From assembly GCA_032052615.1 (NCBI GenBank), contig DAMBWF010000002.1, forward strand, positions 496,001 to 560,000: DNA of 64,000 nucleotides, given 5' to 3'. The notes under the pieces are model-generated. The model searched no databases and was not told the origin of the DNA. It worked only from the letters and a program-made list of their open reading frames with translations. Position 1 is the first letter of the stretch; each line of letters starts with the position of its first letter. Source of the stretch: Pseudomonas_T sp032052615. Lineage in GTDB: Bacteria > Pseudomonadota > Gammaproteobacteria > Pseudomonadales > Pseudomonadaceae. The position numbers and the translations under genes are program-made. This document shows positions 35,283 through 44,373 of the stretch, piece after piece.

Positions 35283-36623
35283 ATGAAAAAATCCCTTCTG
35301 GCCATGGCGGTTGCCACCGGAGCAGGCTTTCTGGCGCAGTCGGCGTTCGCCGGCGGTTTCATCGAGGACAGCAAGGCGGGGCTGACATTCCGCAATTTCT
35401 ACATCAATCAGGACAACCGCAGCGGTTCGGCCAACCCGTCCAAGCAGGAAGAGTGGGGCCAGGGCTTCCTCCTCAACTACACTTCCGGCTTCACCGAGGG
35501 CACCGTGGGCGTGGGCGTCGACGCCATCGGCCTGCTGGGGGTGCGCCTGGATTCGGGCAAGGGCACTCACTACAACCCCACCAGCGCCAACCGTGGCGGC
35601 GTGATGTTCCCCACCGACAGCCATGGCGAGGCGGTGGACGATTTCTCCAGCCTGGGCCTGACCGGCAAGGTCAAGTTCTCCAAGACCGAGGCCCGCCTGG
35701 GCACCCTGCAGCCGAAGCTGCCGGTGGTGACCTACAACGACGGCCGCCTGCTGCCGCAGACCTTCGAGGGGGCGCAGATCACCTCCAACGAGATCGACAA
35801 CCTGACCCTCACCGGCGGCAAGCTGGAGCACGCCAAGGCGCGCAACTCCAGCGACGACGAGGCCCTGGCCATCGCCGGCGCGGGCGGCGCCAGTGGCCGT
35901 CGCAGCAACGAGTTCTACTTCGCCGGGGGCGATTACAAAATCAGCAAGGACCTCCTGGCGCAGTACTACTACGGCAGCCTGGATGACTTCTACAAGCAGC
36001 ACTTCTTCGGCCTGACCCACAACCTGCCGCTGCCGGTGGGCGCGCTGAAGACCGACCTGCGCTACTTCCTCAGCGACTCCGACGGCAAGAACGGCAACGC
36101 CGCCGGTCGCGCCGAGGGCTACCGCAGCGCCGGCTACTGGAACACCGGCGATGGCGACCGGGGCGAGGTGGACAACCGTACCTGGAGCGCCATGTTGACC
36201 TACTCCCTGGGCGGCCACGCCCTGAGCGGCGGCTATCAGCGGGTCAACGGCAACAGCGACTTCCCCTTCCTCAACCAGGGCGACGGTTCCACCGCCTACC
36301 TGATCACCGACCGCCAGATCGGCAAGTTCCAGCGGGCCGGCGAGCGCACCTGGCTGGCCCAGTACGCCTATGACTTCGCCTCGGTGGGCGTTCCCGGCCT
36401 GACCACCGCGCTGGTCTACCTGCGTGGCGACGACATCGACACGGCCCAGGGCGACGCCTCCGAGTGGGAGCGCAACCTCGCTGTCACCTACGTGGTGCCG
36501 GAAGGGACTTTCAAGGGTCTGGGCCTGACGTGGCGCAACGCTTCGCTACGCAGCGAAGTGGCCAGCCAGCGCGACCAAGACGAAAACCGCCTGATCGTCA
36601 GCTACACCCTGCCGCTGCTCTGA
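35283..36623 (+). CDS. OprD-family outer membrane porin
   Basis: Substrate-selective outer-membrane channel of 446 residues. It has a signal peptide (MKKSLLAMAVATGAGFLAQSAFA), then GGFIEDSKAGLTFRNFYINQD, the canonical start of mature OprD-family porins, alternating beta-strand sequence, and a C-terminal strand ending in LIVSYTLPLL. DLRYFLSDSDGKNG and WLAQYAYDFASVGVPGLT are family blocks. The substrate cannot be told from sequence; the neighbouring sulfonate and polyamine uptake loci are candidates only by position. A terminator-like hairpin follows. Confidence 0.93.
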   Translation: MKKSLLAMAVATGAGFLAQSAFAGGFIEDSKAGLTFRNFYINQDNRSGSANPSKQEEWGQGFLLNYTSGFTEGTVGVGVDAIGLLGVRLDSGKGTHYNPTSANRGGVMFPTDSHGEAVDDFSSLGLTGKVKFSKTEARLGTLQPKLPVVTYNDGRLLPQTFEGAQITSNEIDNLTLTGGKLEHAKARNSSDDEALAIAGAGGASGRRSNEFYFAGGDYKISKDLLAQYYYGSLDDFYKQHFFGLTHNLPLPVGALKTDLRYFLSDSDGKNGNAAGRAEGYRSAGYWNTGDGDRGEVDNRTWSAMLTYSLGGHALSGGYQRVNGNSDFPFLNQGDGSTAYLITDRQIGKFQRAGERTWLAQYAYDFASVGVPGLTTALVYLRGDDIDTAQGDASEWERNLAVTYVVPEGTFKGLGLTWRNASLRSEVASQRDQDENRLIVSYTLPLL

Positions 36624-36633
36624 GCAGGCGGCG

Positions 36634-36701
36634 CGCCGGGCGGTCGTCGCCCGGCGCTCCACGGGCGCCGCTCGCTTGGCGAGACGGCGCCCGTTTCGTT
36701 T
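36634..36701 (+). terminator. Tandem hairpins after the porin gene, the second a likely terminator
   Basis: First hairpin: CGCCGGGCG / CGCCCGGCG (36634-36642, 36648-36656). Second: ACGGGCGCCG / CGGCGCCCGT (36661-36670, 36685-36694) with an inner CTCGC / GCGAG stem, followed by a T-rich TTCGTTT. Confidence 0.8.
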
Positions 36702-36796
36702 GCGGCACCCGCCTCACGCCGCGCCTGCTGCTGTGCAAAGGCGGGAGGTCGATCTTGCAATTCTCGCCGTCCAGGCGTTTCTTATGAAAAGTTATA

Positions 36797-36814
36797 AATA
36801 AATTTTTATTTATT
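36797..36814. promoter_or_regulatory. AT-rich dyad before lsfA
   Basis: Perfect AATAAAT-N4-ATTTATT palindrome inside a roughly 50-bp AT-rich tract, 67 bases before lsfA. Probably part of the promoter or an operator; the regulator is unknown. Confidence 0.45.
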
Positions 36815-36880
36815 CTTTTTAATTAGCTCCACGGCATCGCATAGTGGTTACCACATTCGAACCGCCTCAGGAGCATGACC

Positions 36881-37519
36881 ATGAGCATCCGTCTCGGCGA
36901 CCTCGCCCCCGACTTCGAGCAGGATTCCAGCGAAGGCCGCCTTCGTTTCCACGAGTGGCTGGGCAATAGCTGGGGCGTGCTGTTTTCCCACCCGGCCGAC
37001 TTCACTCCTGTCTGCACCACCGAGCTGGGCCTCACCGCCAAGCTCAAGGACGAATTCGCCGCCCGTGGCGTCAAGGCCATCGCCTTGTCGGTGGACCCGG
37101 TGGATTCCCACCTGAAGTGGATCGACGACATCAACGAGACTCAGCAGACGGTGGTGAACTTCCCGATCATCGCCGACGCCGACCGCAAGGTGTCCGACCT
37201 CTACGACCTGATCCACCCCAACGCCAACGACACCCTCACCGTGCGTTCGCTGTTCGTCATCGACCCGAACAAGAAGGTGCGGTTGATCATCACCTACCCG
37301 GCCAGCACCGGGCGCAACTTCAACGAAATCCTGCGGGTGATCGATTCCCTGCAGCTCACCGACAGCCACAAGGTGGCGACCCCGGCCAACTGGCAGGACG
37401 GCGACGACGTGGTGATCGTGCCGTCCCTCAAGGACGAGGCGGAAATCCGCCAGCGCTTTCCTCGGGGCTACAAGGCGGTGCGGCCCTACCTGCGGCTGAC
37501 GCCCCAGCCCAATCGCTGA
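36881..37519 (+). CDS. lsfA: 1-Cys peroxiredoxin LsfA
   Basis: Thiol peroxidase of the Prx6 class. The 212-residue protein has the catalytic Cys45 in HPADFTPVCTTE and the 1-Cys C-terminal domain (IVPSLKDEAEIRQRFPRGYK, RPYLRLTPQP). LsfA was named for sulfate-starvation induction in Pseudomonas, which fits its place before sulfonate-uptake genes. ATG 36881 is preferred over 36875 because CAGGAG (36868-36873) is then seven bases away. Confidence 0.95.
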   Translation: MSIRLGDLAPDFEQDSSEGRLRFHEWLGNSWGVLFSHPADFTPVCTTELGLTAKLKDEFAARGVKAIALSVDPVDSHLKWIDDINETQQTVVNFPIIADADRKVSDLYDLIHPNANDTLTVRSLFVIDPNKKVRLIITYPASTGRNFNEILRVIDSLQLTDSHKVATPANWQDGDDVVIVPSLKDEAEIRQRFPRGYKAVRPYLRLTPQPNR

Positions 37520-37642
37520 GCCGCGTCGCTCGACCCTCGGGGCCGCGTCGCGGCCCGTTCCATCGCCGGCTTGCCGGCTCCGCCTCACTGGCCCGTCAAC
37601 GGGCGAGCAGGTGACTTCCAACCCTTCAGCAAAGGAGCCTTC

Positions 37643-38617
37643 ATGGGCCTGAATACTTTGCGCCGGAGTCTGGTCGCCCTGTGTGTCGCGGCCGGGGCGT
37701 GTGGCGCCGTCGAGCAGGCAGGGGCCGAGACCCTGCGGATCGGCTATCAGAAATACGGCACCCTGGTCCTGCTCAAGGCCAAGGGCGCCTTGGAGAAGCG
37801 CCTGGCGCCCCAGGGCATCGAGGTGAAATGGACCGAGTTCCCCGGCGGGCCGCAACTGCTGGAAGGGCTCAACGTGGGCGCCATCGACTTCGGCGTCACC
37901 GGCGAGACGCCGCCGGTGTTCGCCCAGGCGGCCGGCGCCGACCTGTTGTACGTCGCCCATGAGCCCCCGGCGCCGGCCGGCGAGGCGATCCTGGTGCGCA
38001 AGGATTCGCCGCTACGGGGCGTGGCCGATCTCAAGGGCAAGAAAGTCGCCCTGAACAAGGGCTCCAACGTGCACTACCTGCTGGTGCGCGCCCTGGAGGA
38101 AGCGGGCCTGAGCTACCGCGACATCCAGCCGGTGTACCTGGCGCCCGCCGACGCCCGCGCCGCCTTCGAACGCGGCGCCGTGGACGCCTGGGTGATCTGG
38201 GACCCGTTCCAGGCCGCCGCCGAGCAGCAGTTGCAGGCCCGCGCCCTGCGCGACGGCAGCGGGCTGGTGGACAACCACCAGTTCTACCTGGCCGCTCGCG
38301 GCTACGCCGAGGCGCACCCCCAGGTGCTCGGCGCGCTGGTGGAAGAGATCCGCGCCGCCGGCGAGGAGGCCAAGGCCGATCCGCGGGCGGTGACCGCCCA
38401 GGTGGCGCCGCTGCTGGGCCTGCCGCCCGCCGCCACCCTGCTGTCGGTGACGCGCCAGGGCTTCGGTGCCCGCTTCGTCGAGACGCCGGTGGTGGAAGCC
38501 CAGCAACGCATCGCCGATACCTTCGCCGAGCTCAAGCTGATCCCCCGGCGCCTGAGCATTCGCGATGTCGTCTGGACGCCGCCCGCGGCCGTCGCCCGCG
38601 CCGCCGCCACGCCATGA
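37643..38617 (+). CDS. ssuA: Aliphatic sulfonate ABC transporter, periplasmic binding protein SsuA
   Basis: Captures alkanesulfonates in the periplasm for the SsuBC importer. The 324-residue precursor has a signal peptide (LRRSLVALCVAAGACGAVEQAGA) and the SsuA/TauA pattern: LRIGYQKYGTLVLLKAKGALEKRL, WTEFPGGPQLLEGLNVGAIDFGVTG, and GKKVALNKGSNVHYLLVRALE. ATG 37643 follows AAAGGAG. ssuC is 10 bases downstream. A taurine or sulfate-ester preference cannot be excluded. Confidence 0.93.
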   Translation: MGLNTLRRSLVALCVAAGACGAVEQAGAETLRIGYQKYGTLVLLKAKGALEKRLAPQGIEVKWTEFPGGPQLLEGLNVGAIDFGVTGETPPVFAQAAGADLLYVAHEPPAPAGEAILVRKDSPLRGVADLKGKKVALNKGSNVHYLLVRALEEAGLSYRDIQPVYLAPADARAAFERGAVDAWVIWDPFQAAAEQQLQARALRDGSGLVDNHQFYLAARGYAEAHPQVLGALVEEIRAAGEEAKADPRAVTAQVAPLLGLPPAATLLSVTRQGFGARFVETPVVEAQQRIADTFAELKLIPRRLSIRDVVWTPPAAVARAAATP

Positions 38618-38627
38618 GGAGCGCGCC

Positions 38628-39413
38628 ATGAGTGTTTCCGTTTCCCCTCGCTCGCGCGCCCTGGAACGGCTGGCGCCCTGGGCGCTGCCGGTGGCGCTGC
38701 TGGCGGCCTGGCAACTGGCGGTGGCCAGCGGCTGGCTGTCCAGCCGCATCCTGCCGGCGCCCAGCGCGGTGTTCGAGGCCGGCGCGGCGCTGCTGCGCAG
38801 CGGCGAGCTGTGGACGCACCTGGCCATCAGCGGCTGGCGCGCGGCCATCGGCGGCGGCCTGGGGCTGCTGCTGGGCTTCGTCACTGGCCTCTCGGGCTGG
38901 GGCGAGCGCCTGCTGGACACCTCCTTGCAGATGATTCGCAACGTGCCGCACCTGGCGCTGATCCCCCTGGTGATCCTGTGGTTCGGCATCGACGAGAGCG
39001 CGAAGATCTTCCTGGTGGCCCTCGGCACCTTGTTCCCGCTGTACCTCAATACCTACCACGGCATCCGCAACGTCGACCCGGCCCTGGTGGAAATGGCCCG
39101 CAGCTATGGGCTGTCCGGCTTCGCCCTGTTCCGCCAGGTAATCTTTCCCGGCGCGCTGCCGTCGATCCTGGTGGGGGTGCGCTTCGGCCTGGGCTTCATG
39201 TGGCTGACGCTGATCGTCGCCGAGACCATTTCCGCCAGCGCCGGCATCGGCTACCTGGCGATGAATGCCCGGGAATTCCTGCAGACCGACGTGGTGGTCC
39301 TGGCGATCCTGCTCTACGCGGTGCTCGGCAAGCTGGCCGACCTCGCCGCCCGGGGCCTGGAGCGAGCATGGTTGCGCTGGCATCCGGCCTACCGCCAGGG
39401 AGGTGCCCGATGA
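38628..39413 (+). CDS. ssuC: Aliphatic sulfonate ABC transporter permease SsuC
   Basis: Inner-membrane channel of the sulfonate importer. The 261 residues have about six membrane segments, with the EAA loop EMARSYGLSGFALFRQVIFPGALPSILVG (about residues 150-180) that docks the ATPase. The order here is ssuA-ssuC-ssuB-ssuF; the monooxygenase gene ssuD that normally sits between ssuA and ssuC is absent, with only 10 bases between them. It overlaps ssuB by 4 bases. Confidence 0.94.
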   Translation: MSVSVSPRSRALERLAPWALPVALLAAWQLAVASGWLSSRILPAPSAVFEAGAALLRSGELWTHLAISGWRAAIGGGLGLLLGFVTGLSGWGERLLDTSLQMIRNVPHLALIPLVILWFGIDESAKIFLVALGTLFPLYLNTYHGIRNVDPALVEMARSYGLSGFALFRQVIFPGALPSILVGVRFGLGFMWLTLIVAETISASAGIGYLAMNAREFLQTDVVVLAILLYAVLGKLADLAARGLERAWLRWHPAYRQGGAR

Positions 39414-40219
39414 GCGCCTTCCAGTCGCCCTCGCGACACGACCACGGCCTGCCCCTGGAAGCCCGGGGGCTGGAGAAAGCCTTCGGCGAGCGCCGGGTGC
39501 TGCGGGGCATCGATCTGCGGATTCCGGCCGGCCAGTACGTCGCCGTGGTGGGCCGCAGCGGGTGCGGCAAGAGCACCCTGCTGCGTCTGCTGGCCGGGCT
39601 GGACGCGCCGGACGGTGGCCGCCTGCTGGCGGGCGACGAGGACCTGGTGGCCTCCCGCGAGGCGACCCGGCTGATGTTCCAGGACGCGCGCCTGCTGCCG
39701 TGGAAGCGGGTGATCGACAACGTCGGCCTCGGCCTGGGCGGCGACTGGCGGCCCCGCGCCGAGGACGCGCTGCGGGCGGTGGGCCTGGAGGATCGGGCCC
39801 GGGAATGGCCGGCGGCGCTGTCCGGCGGGCAGAAGCAACGCGTCGCCCTGGCCCGGGCGCTGATCCATCAACCGCGGCTGTTGCTGCTGGACGAGCCCCT
39901 GGGCGCCCTCGACGCCCTGACCCGCATCGAAATGCAGCGGCTGATCGAGCGCCTCTGGCGACAACAGGGTTTCACCGTGCTGCTGGTGACCCACGACGTT
40001 CACGAAGCGGTGGCGGTGGCCGACCGGGTGATTCTGATCGAGGACGGCGAGATCGGCCTCGACCTAGCCATCGACCTGCCGCGCCCGCGCCGGCACGGTG
40101 CCGCCGAACGGGCGGCGCTGGAGGCCGAGGTGCTCGACCGGGTGCTGGCGCAGCCTTCCGGGCCGCCCCGGGCGGAGCCGGTCTCGCCGTTGCCGACCCA
40201 GTTGCGCTGGGCGCTCTAG
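39410..40219 (+). CDS. ssuB: Aliphatic sulfonate ABC transporter ATP-binding protein SsuB
   Basis: ATPase of the sulfonate importer. The 269 residues show Walker A GRSGCGKST (about residue 48), a Q-loop (MFQDARLLPWKRV), the signature LSGGQKQRVALARAL, Walker B LLLLDEPLGALD and the H-loop (VTHDVHEAV). The ATG overlaps the ssuC stop (ATGA). The C-terminal 30 residues are variable. Confidence 0.95.
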   Translation: MSAFQSPSRHDHGLPLEARGLEKAFGERRVLRGIDLRIPAGQYVAVVGRSGCGKSTLLRLLAGLDAPDGGRLLAGDEDLVASREATRLMFQDARLLPWKRVIDNVGLGLGGDWRPRAEDALRAVGLEDRAREWPAALSGGQKQRVALARALIHQPRLLLLDEPLGALDALTRIEMQRLIERLWRQQGFTVLLVTHDVHEAVAVADRVILIEDGEIGLDLAIDLPRPRRHGAAERAALEAEVLDRVLAQPSGPPRAEPVSPLPTQLRWAL

Positions 40220-40290
40220 CCCGCGCGTTTTTTCAACGATTCGTCCCGGCGGTTCGCAGGCGCGGCCGCCCTTACTCCCTGGAGAATGCC

Positions 40291-40506
40291 ATGACCATCA
40301 AAGCCATCAACGTCCGCAACCAGTTCAAGGGCACCATCAAGGAAATCGTCGAGGGCGACGTGCTCTCGGAAATCGACGTGCAGACCGCCGCCGGCATCGT
40401 CACCTCGGTGATCACCACCCGCTCGGTACGGGAGCTGGAGCTGGGGGTGGGCTCGGAGGTGATCGCCTTCGTGAAGTCCACCGAGGTGTCCATCGCCAAG
40501 CTCTGA
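40291..40506 (+). CDS. ssuF: Molybdopterin-binding (TOBE/molbindin) protein SsuF
   Basis: A 71-residue molbindin-like protein consisting of a single TOBE domain (IKAINVRNQFKGTIKEI, ITTRSVRELELGVGSEVIAFVKSTEVSIAK). In Pseudomonas ssu operons it is the last gene and is required for sulfonate use, although its binding partner is unclear; molbindins bind molybdate. A GGAG motif sits ten bases before ATG 40291. Confidence 0.93.
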   Translation: MTIKAINVRNQFKGTIKEIVEGDVLSEIDVQTAAGIVTSVITTRSVRELELGVGSEVIAFVKSTEVSIAKL

Positions 40507-40523
40507 GGCCGGCGACGCGGACG

Positions 40524-41849
40524 TCAGTCGTCCTGCTTCAGGGTCGAGGCGAACTGGCTGACGGCTTCCACCACGTGGCGCGCGCCGTCCTGGATTTCCA
40601 GGATCACCGCGCCGGCCTGGTTGGCCAGGTCGACGCCCTCTTGCGCCTGGGCGCGGCTGGCGGTCATGCGGGTCACGGCGTGTTCCGCCAGGTCGTGGTT
40701 CTTGCGCACCACCTCGACGATCTCCACGGTGGCCTGGCTGGTGCGCCCGGCCAACTGGCGGACCTCGTCGGCGACCACGGCGAAGCCGCGCCCCTGCTCG
40801 CCGGCCCGGGCCGCTTCGATGGCGGCGTTCAGCGCCAGCAGGTTGGTCTGCTCGGCGATGCCGCTGATGGTGCCGACGAGGTTGCCGATCATCTGCGATT
40901 GCTGGCTCAGCGCCTCGATGCCGGAAGAGGCCTGCTGCACTTCGTCCGCCACCTTGCGCATGGCGGTCACCGCCTGCCGCACCACCTCGGCGCCCCGCTG
41001 GGCGGTGGCGTCGGTCTGTAGCGACGTGGTGTAGGCGATCTGCGCCGCCTGGGCCTCGGCCAGGTGGCGGTTGACCTGCTCGGTGGTGTCGGTGGCGAAC
41101 TTGACGACCTTGTACAGCTTGCCGTCCTCGTCGAATACCGGGTTGTAGGTGCCCCGCAGCCAGACCACCTCGCCCTGGCGGGTGAGGCGCTTGAAGCGGT
41201 CGGAGACGAATTCGCCCCGGTTCAGGCGCTGCCAGAAGTGCTGGTACTCCGGCGAGTCGGTTTCGCTCCGCTCGCAGAACAGGCGGTGGTGCTTGCCGCG
41301 TATTTCGTCCAGGCTCCGGTAGCCCATGGTCCGCAGGAAGTTGTCGTTGGCCCATTGCACCTCGCCGGCGAGGTTGAACTCCACCACCGCCATGGAGCGG
41401 TTCAGGGCCTTGACCAGGGCCTGCCGCTCTCGCTCCTCGTTCACCGCGGCGCTGATGTCGCGGGCCTGCTTGATCACCTTGAGCAGCCGGCCCTGGGCAT
41501 CGCGCACCGGGTTGTAGCTGGCTTCCAGCCAGACCGGGTGGCCGTCCTTGGCGCGCCGGCGGAAGGTGCCGGTGCGCGATTCGCCGGCCTTCAGGTCTTC
41601 CCAGAAGCGACGGTAGTCGGCGCTGGCGGCGTAGGCTGGCTCGCAGAACAGGCGGTGGTGCTGGCCGCGAATCTCGTCCCGGGTGTAGCCCAAGGTGGCG
41701 AGGAACAGCGGATTGGCGTCGAGCACCGTCCCGTCCGGAGCGAATTCGATGATCGCCAGGGAGCGGCCGATGGCGTCGCGTTCAGCCTGCAATTCGGCCA
41801 GGCGGGCCTGGCAGGCGGCCAGTTCGTGCTTCAGGCGGGCGTTGAACAT
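40524..41849 (-). CDS. Soluble methyl-accepting chemotaxis protein with two PAS domains (BdlA-like)
   Basis: A 441-residue cytoplasmic chemoreceptor: an N-terminal coiled coil (residues 1-30), PAS 1 (about 25-140, IEFAPDGTVLDANPLFLATLGY), PAS 2 (about 150-265, VEFNLAGEVQWANDNFLRTMGY) and a signalling domain with the tip GIAEQTNLLALNAAIEAARAGEQGRGFAVVADEVRQLA. There is no membrane segment. The same plan is found in BdlA of P. aeruginosa (biofilm dispersal) and in Aer-like sensors. The PAS domains have the MGYxxxEIRGxHHRLFC pattern; whether they bind heme or FAD is unknown. Confidence 0.9.
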   Translation of the reverse strand: MFNARLKHELAACQARLAELQAERDAIGRSLAIIEFAPDGTVLDANPLFLATLGYTRDEIRGQHHRLFCEPAYAASADYRRFWEDLKAGESRTGTFRRRAKDGHPVWLEASYNPVRDAQGRLLKVIKQARDISAAVNEERERQALVKALNRSMAVVEFNLAGEVQWANDNFLRTMGYRSLDEIRGKHHRLFCERSETDSPEYQHFWQRLNRGEFVSDRFKRLTRQGEVVWLRGTYNPVFDEDGKLYKVVKFATDTTEQVNRHLAEAQAAQIAYTTSLQTDATAQRGAEVVRQAVTAMRKVADEVQQASSGIEALSQQSQMIGNLVGTISGIAEQTNLLALNAAIEAARAGEQGRGFAVVADEVRQLAGRTSQATVEIVEVVRKNHDLAEHAVTRMTASRAQAQEGVDLANQAGAVILEIQDGARHVVEAVSQFASTLKQDD

Positions 41850-42064
41850 GATGACCTCGACGGGAGGGAGGCGGGGCGGGCGGCGACGCCAGGCGGGCCG
41901 CCGTCTTGCGGGCGCTCGCGTGCACGCCCGGTTGCCAGAAATCTATACGTGCCGAGATATTTGTACAAGTTTTCGCGAAACGAGGGCCTGCCCGGTCGTC
42001 GCCGGCTGGCGGACGGGCGCGAAAGGGCCCCCGGGGGCGGTGGGAAGCGAGAGGGAAGGGGTGG

Positions 42065-42092
42065 CACGCGCCTCCGGGGTCGAAGGCGCGTG
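42065..42092 (-). terminator. Hairpin after aguA
   Basis: CACGCGCCT / AGGCGCGTG (42065-42073 with 42084-42092) just beyond the aguA stop. No T tail, so it may stabilise or rho-dependently end the transcript. Confidence 0.5.
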
Positions 42093-42099
42093 AAGCGGA

Positions 42100-43206
42100 T
42101 CAGCCGCGTCGCGCGACCGGCTGCTGCTGGGTAATGCAGTGGATGTTGCCGCCGCCCAAGAGGATTTCCCGGCCCGGCACCATCACCACCTCGCGGTCGG
42201 GGAACAGCCGTTGCAGTACGGCCCGGGCGGCCTCGTCCTGGGGATCGTCGAAGGCCGGGGCGATCACCCCGCCGTTGACGATCAGGAAGTTCACGTAGGA
42301 GCCGGCCAGGCGCGCCGAGGTCTCGCGGGGCTGGCTACCGACCGCCGCGTCGACGCCGGCGCATTCCGCTTCGGTGGCGTACAGCGGCCCGGGGATCGGA
42401 ATCCTGTGCACGGTCAAGGCGCGCCCGCGCGCGTCGCGAGCCTGTTCCAGCACCCTCAGGGCCGCCTGACAACGGGCGTGGTTGGGGTCTCGCGGGTCGT
42501 CGGTCCAGGCCAGCAGCACCTCGCCGGGGCGCACGAAGCAGCAGAAGTTGTCCACGTGGCCGTCGGTCTCGTCGTTGTACAGGCCCTCGGGCAGCCAGAT
42601 CACCGTGTCCACCGCCAGGTGCTCGCGCAGGGTCGCCTCGATGGCGGCGCGGTCCAGGTGGGGGTTGCGGTTGGGGTTGAGCAGGCACTCCTCGGTGGTG
42701 ATCAGGGTGCCTTCGCCGTCCACGTGGATCGAGCCGCCCTCCAGCACGAAGCCTTCGGTGCGATAGCGGGCGCAGCGCTCCAGGCCGAGGATCTTGCCGG
42801 CCACCTGGTCGTCGCGGTGCCAGGGGAAGTACAGGCCGCCCAGCAGCCCGCCCCAGGCGTTGAAGGTCCAGTCCACGCCCCGGGTCTCGCCCCGGTCGTC
42901 GATGACGAAGGTCGGGCCGGTGTCACGCGCCCAGGCGTCGTCGTTGCTGATCTCCACCACGCGGATGTTCGGGTCGGCGAGGCGCGCGCGGGCGTTCTCG
43001 TACTGGCCGGCGGACACGCCGACGGTCACCGGTTCGAAGCGGGCGATGGCGCGGGCCACCGTGGCGAAGGCCGCCTGGGCGGGCTTGCCGCCGAGGCGCC
43101 AGTTATCCGGCCGTTCCGGCCAGATCATCCAGGTCTGGACGTGGGGTTCCCATTCCGCCGGCATGCGGAAGCCGTCGGCCCGTGGGGTGCTGTCGAGGGT
43201 ATTCAT
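42100..43206 (-). CDS. aguA: Agmatine deiminase AguA
   Basis: Converts agmatine to N-carbamoylputrescine and ammonia, the first step of the agmatine route to putrescine. The 368-residue protein has the guanidine-modifying fold: MPAEWEPHVQTWMIWPERPDNWR, DAWARDTGPTF, ETDGHVDNFC, and the nucleophile Cys357 in GGGNIHCITQQQP. aguB is 50 bases upstream on the same strand and encodes the next enzyme. Confidence 0.97.
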   Translation of the reverse strand: MNTLDSTPRADGFRMPAEWEPHVQTWMIWPERPDNWRLGGKPAQAAFATVARAIARFEPVTVGVSAGQYENARARLADPNIRVVEISNDDAWARDTGPTFVIDDRGETRGVDWTFNAWGGLLGGLYFPWHRDDQVAGKILGLERCARYRTEGFVLEGGSIHVDGEGTLITTEECLLNPNRNPHLDRAAIEATLREHLAVDTVIWLPEGLYNDETDGHVDNFCCFVRPGEVLLAWTDDPRDPNHARCQAALRVLEQARDARGRALTVHRIPIPGPLYATEAECAGVDAAVGSQPRETSARLAGSYVNFLIVNGGVIAPAFDDPQDEAARAVLQRLFPDREVVMVPGREILLGGGNIHCITQQQPVARRG

Positions 43207-43256
43207 GGGCTCGCCTTGAGTCGGGGGAGGCGCCGGCCGGGCCGGCGCGGGGAGGG

Positions 43257-44135
<879 letters not shown>

Positions 44136-44268
44136 GGGCATACCTCGTGAGGAGAAAACCGATAGTGATCCGACCGGAAAACCGGGGCGGTGCTCACGGC
44201 GAGGGCGTCGAAGGCGTTGCCGTCCATCGAAACGCGGCCGCTGAGCCCCTGGCAAGGGGCGCGTGAGG

Positions 44269-44293
44269 CGGATTTATAGTGGATATAAATCCG
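44269..44293 (-). promoter_or_regulatory. Palindrome 1 before aguB, probable AguR operator
   Basis: Perfect CGGATTTATA-N5-TATAAATCCG dyad. It abuts a -10-like hexamer TAATAT (44294-44299 read on the minus strand), so it would cover the transcription start of aguBA. Confidence 0.7.
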
Positions 44294-44341
44294 ATATTAC
44301 AGCGTAAATTTTCTATCGGCTCGGCGTTTTCGATTGGTTTG

Positions 44342-44355
44342 CGGATAAATATCCG
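44342..44355 (-). promoter_or_regulatory. Palindrome 2 before aguB, probable second AguR operator
   Basis: Perfect CGGATA-AA-TATCCG dyad, 48 bases upstream of palindrome 1 and sharing its outer CGGAT / ATCCG core. It lies 19 bases beyond the aguR stop. Confidence 0.6.
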
Positions 44356-44373
44356 TAAGCGAAGCGGCTTCGG

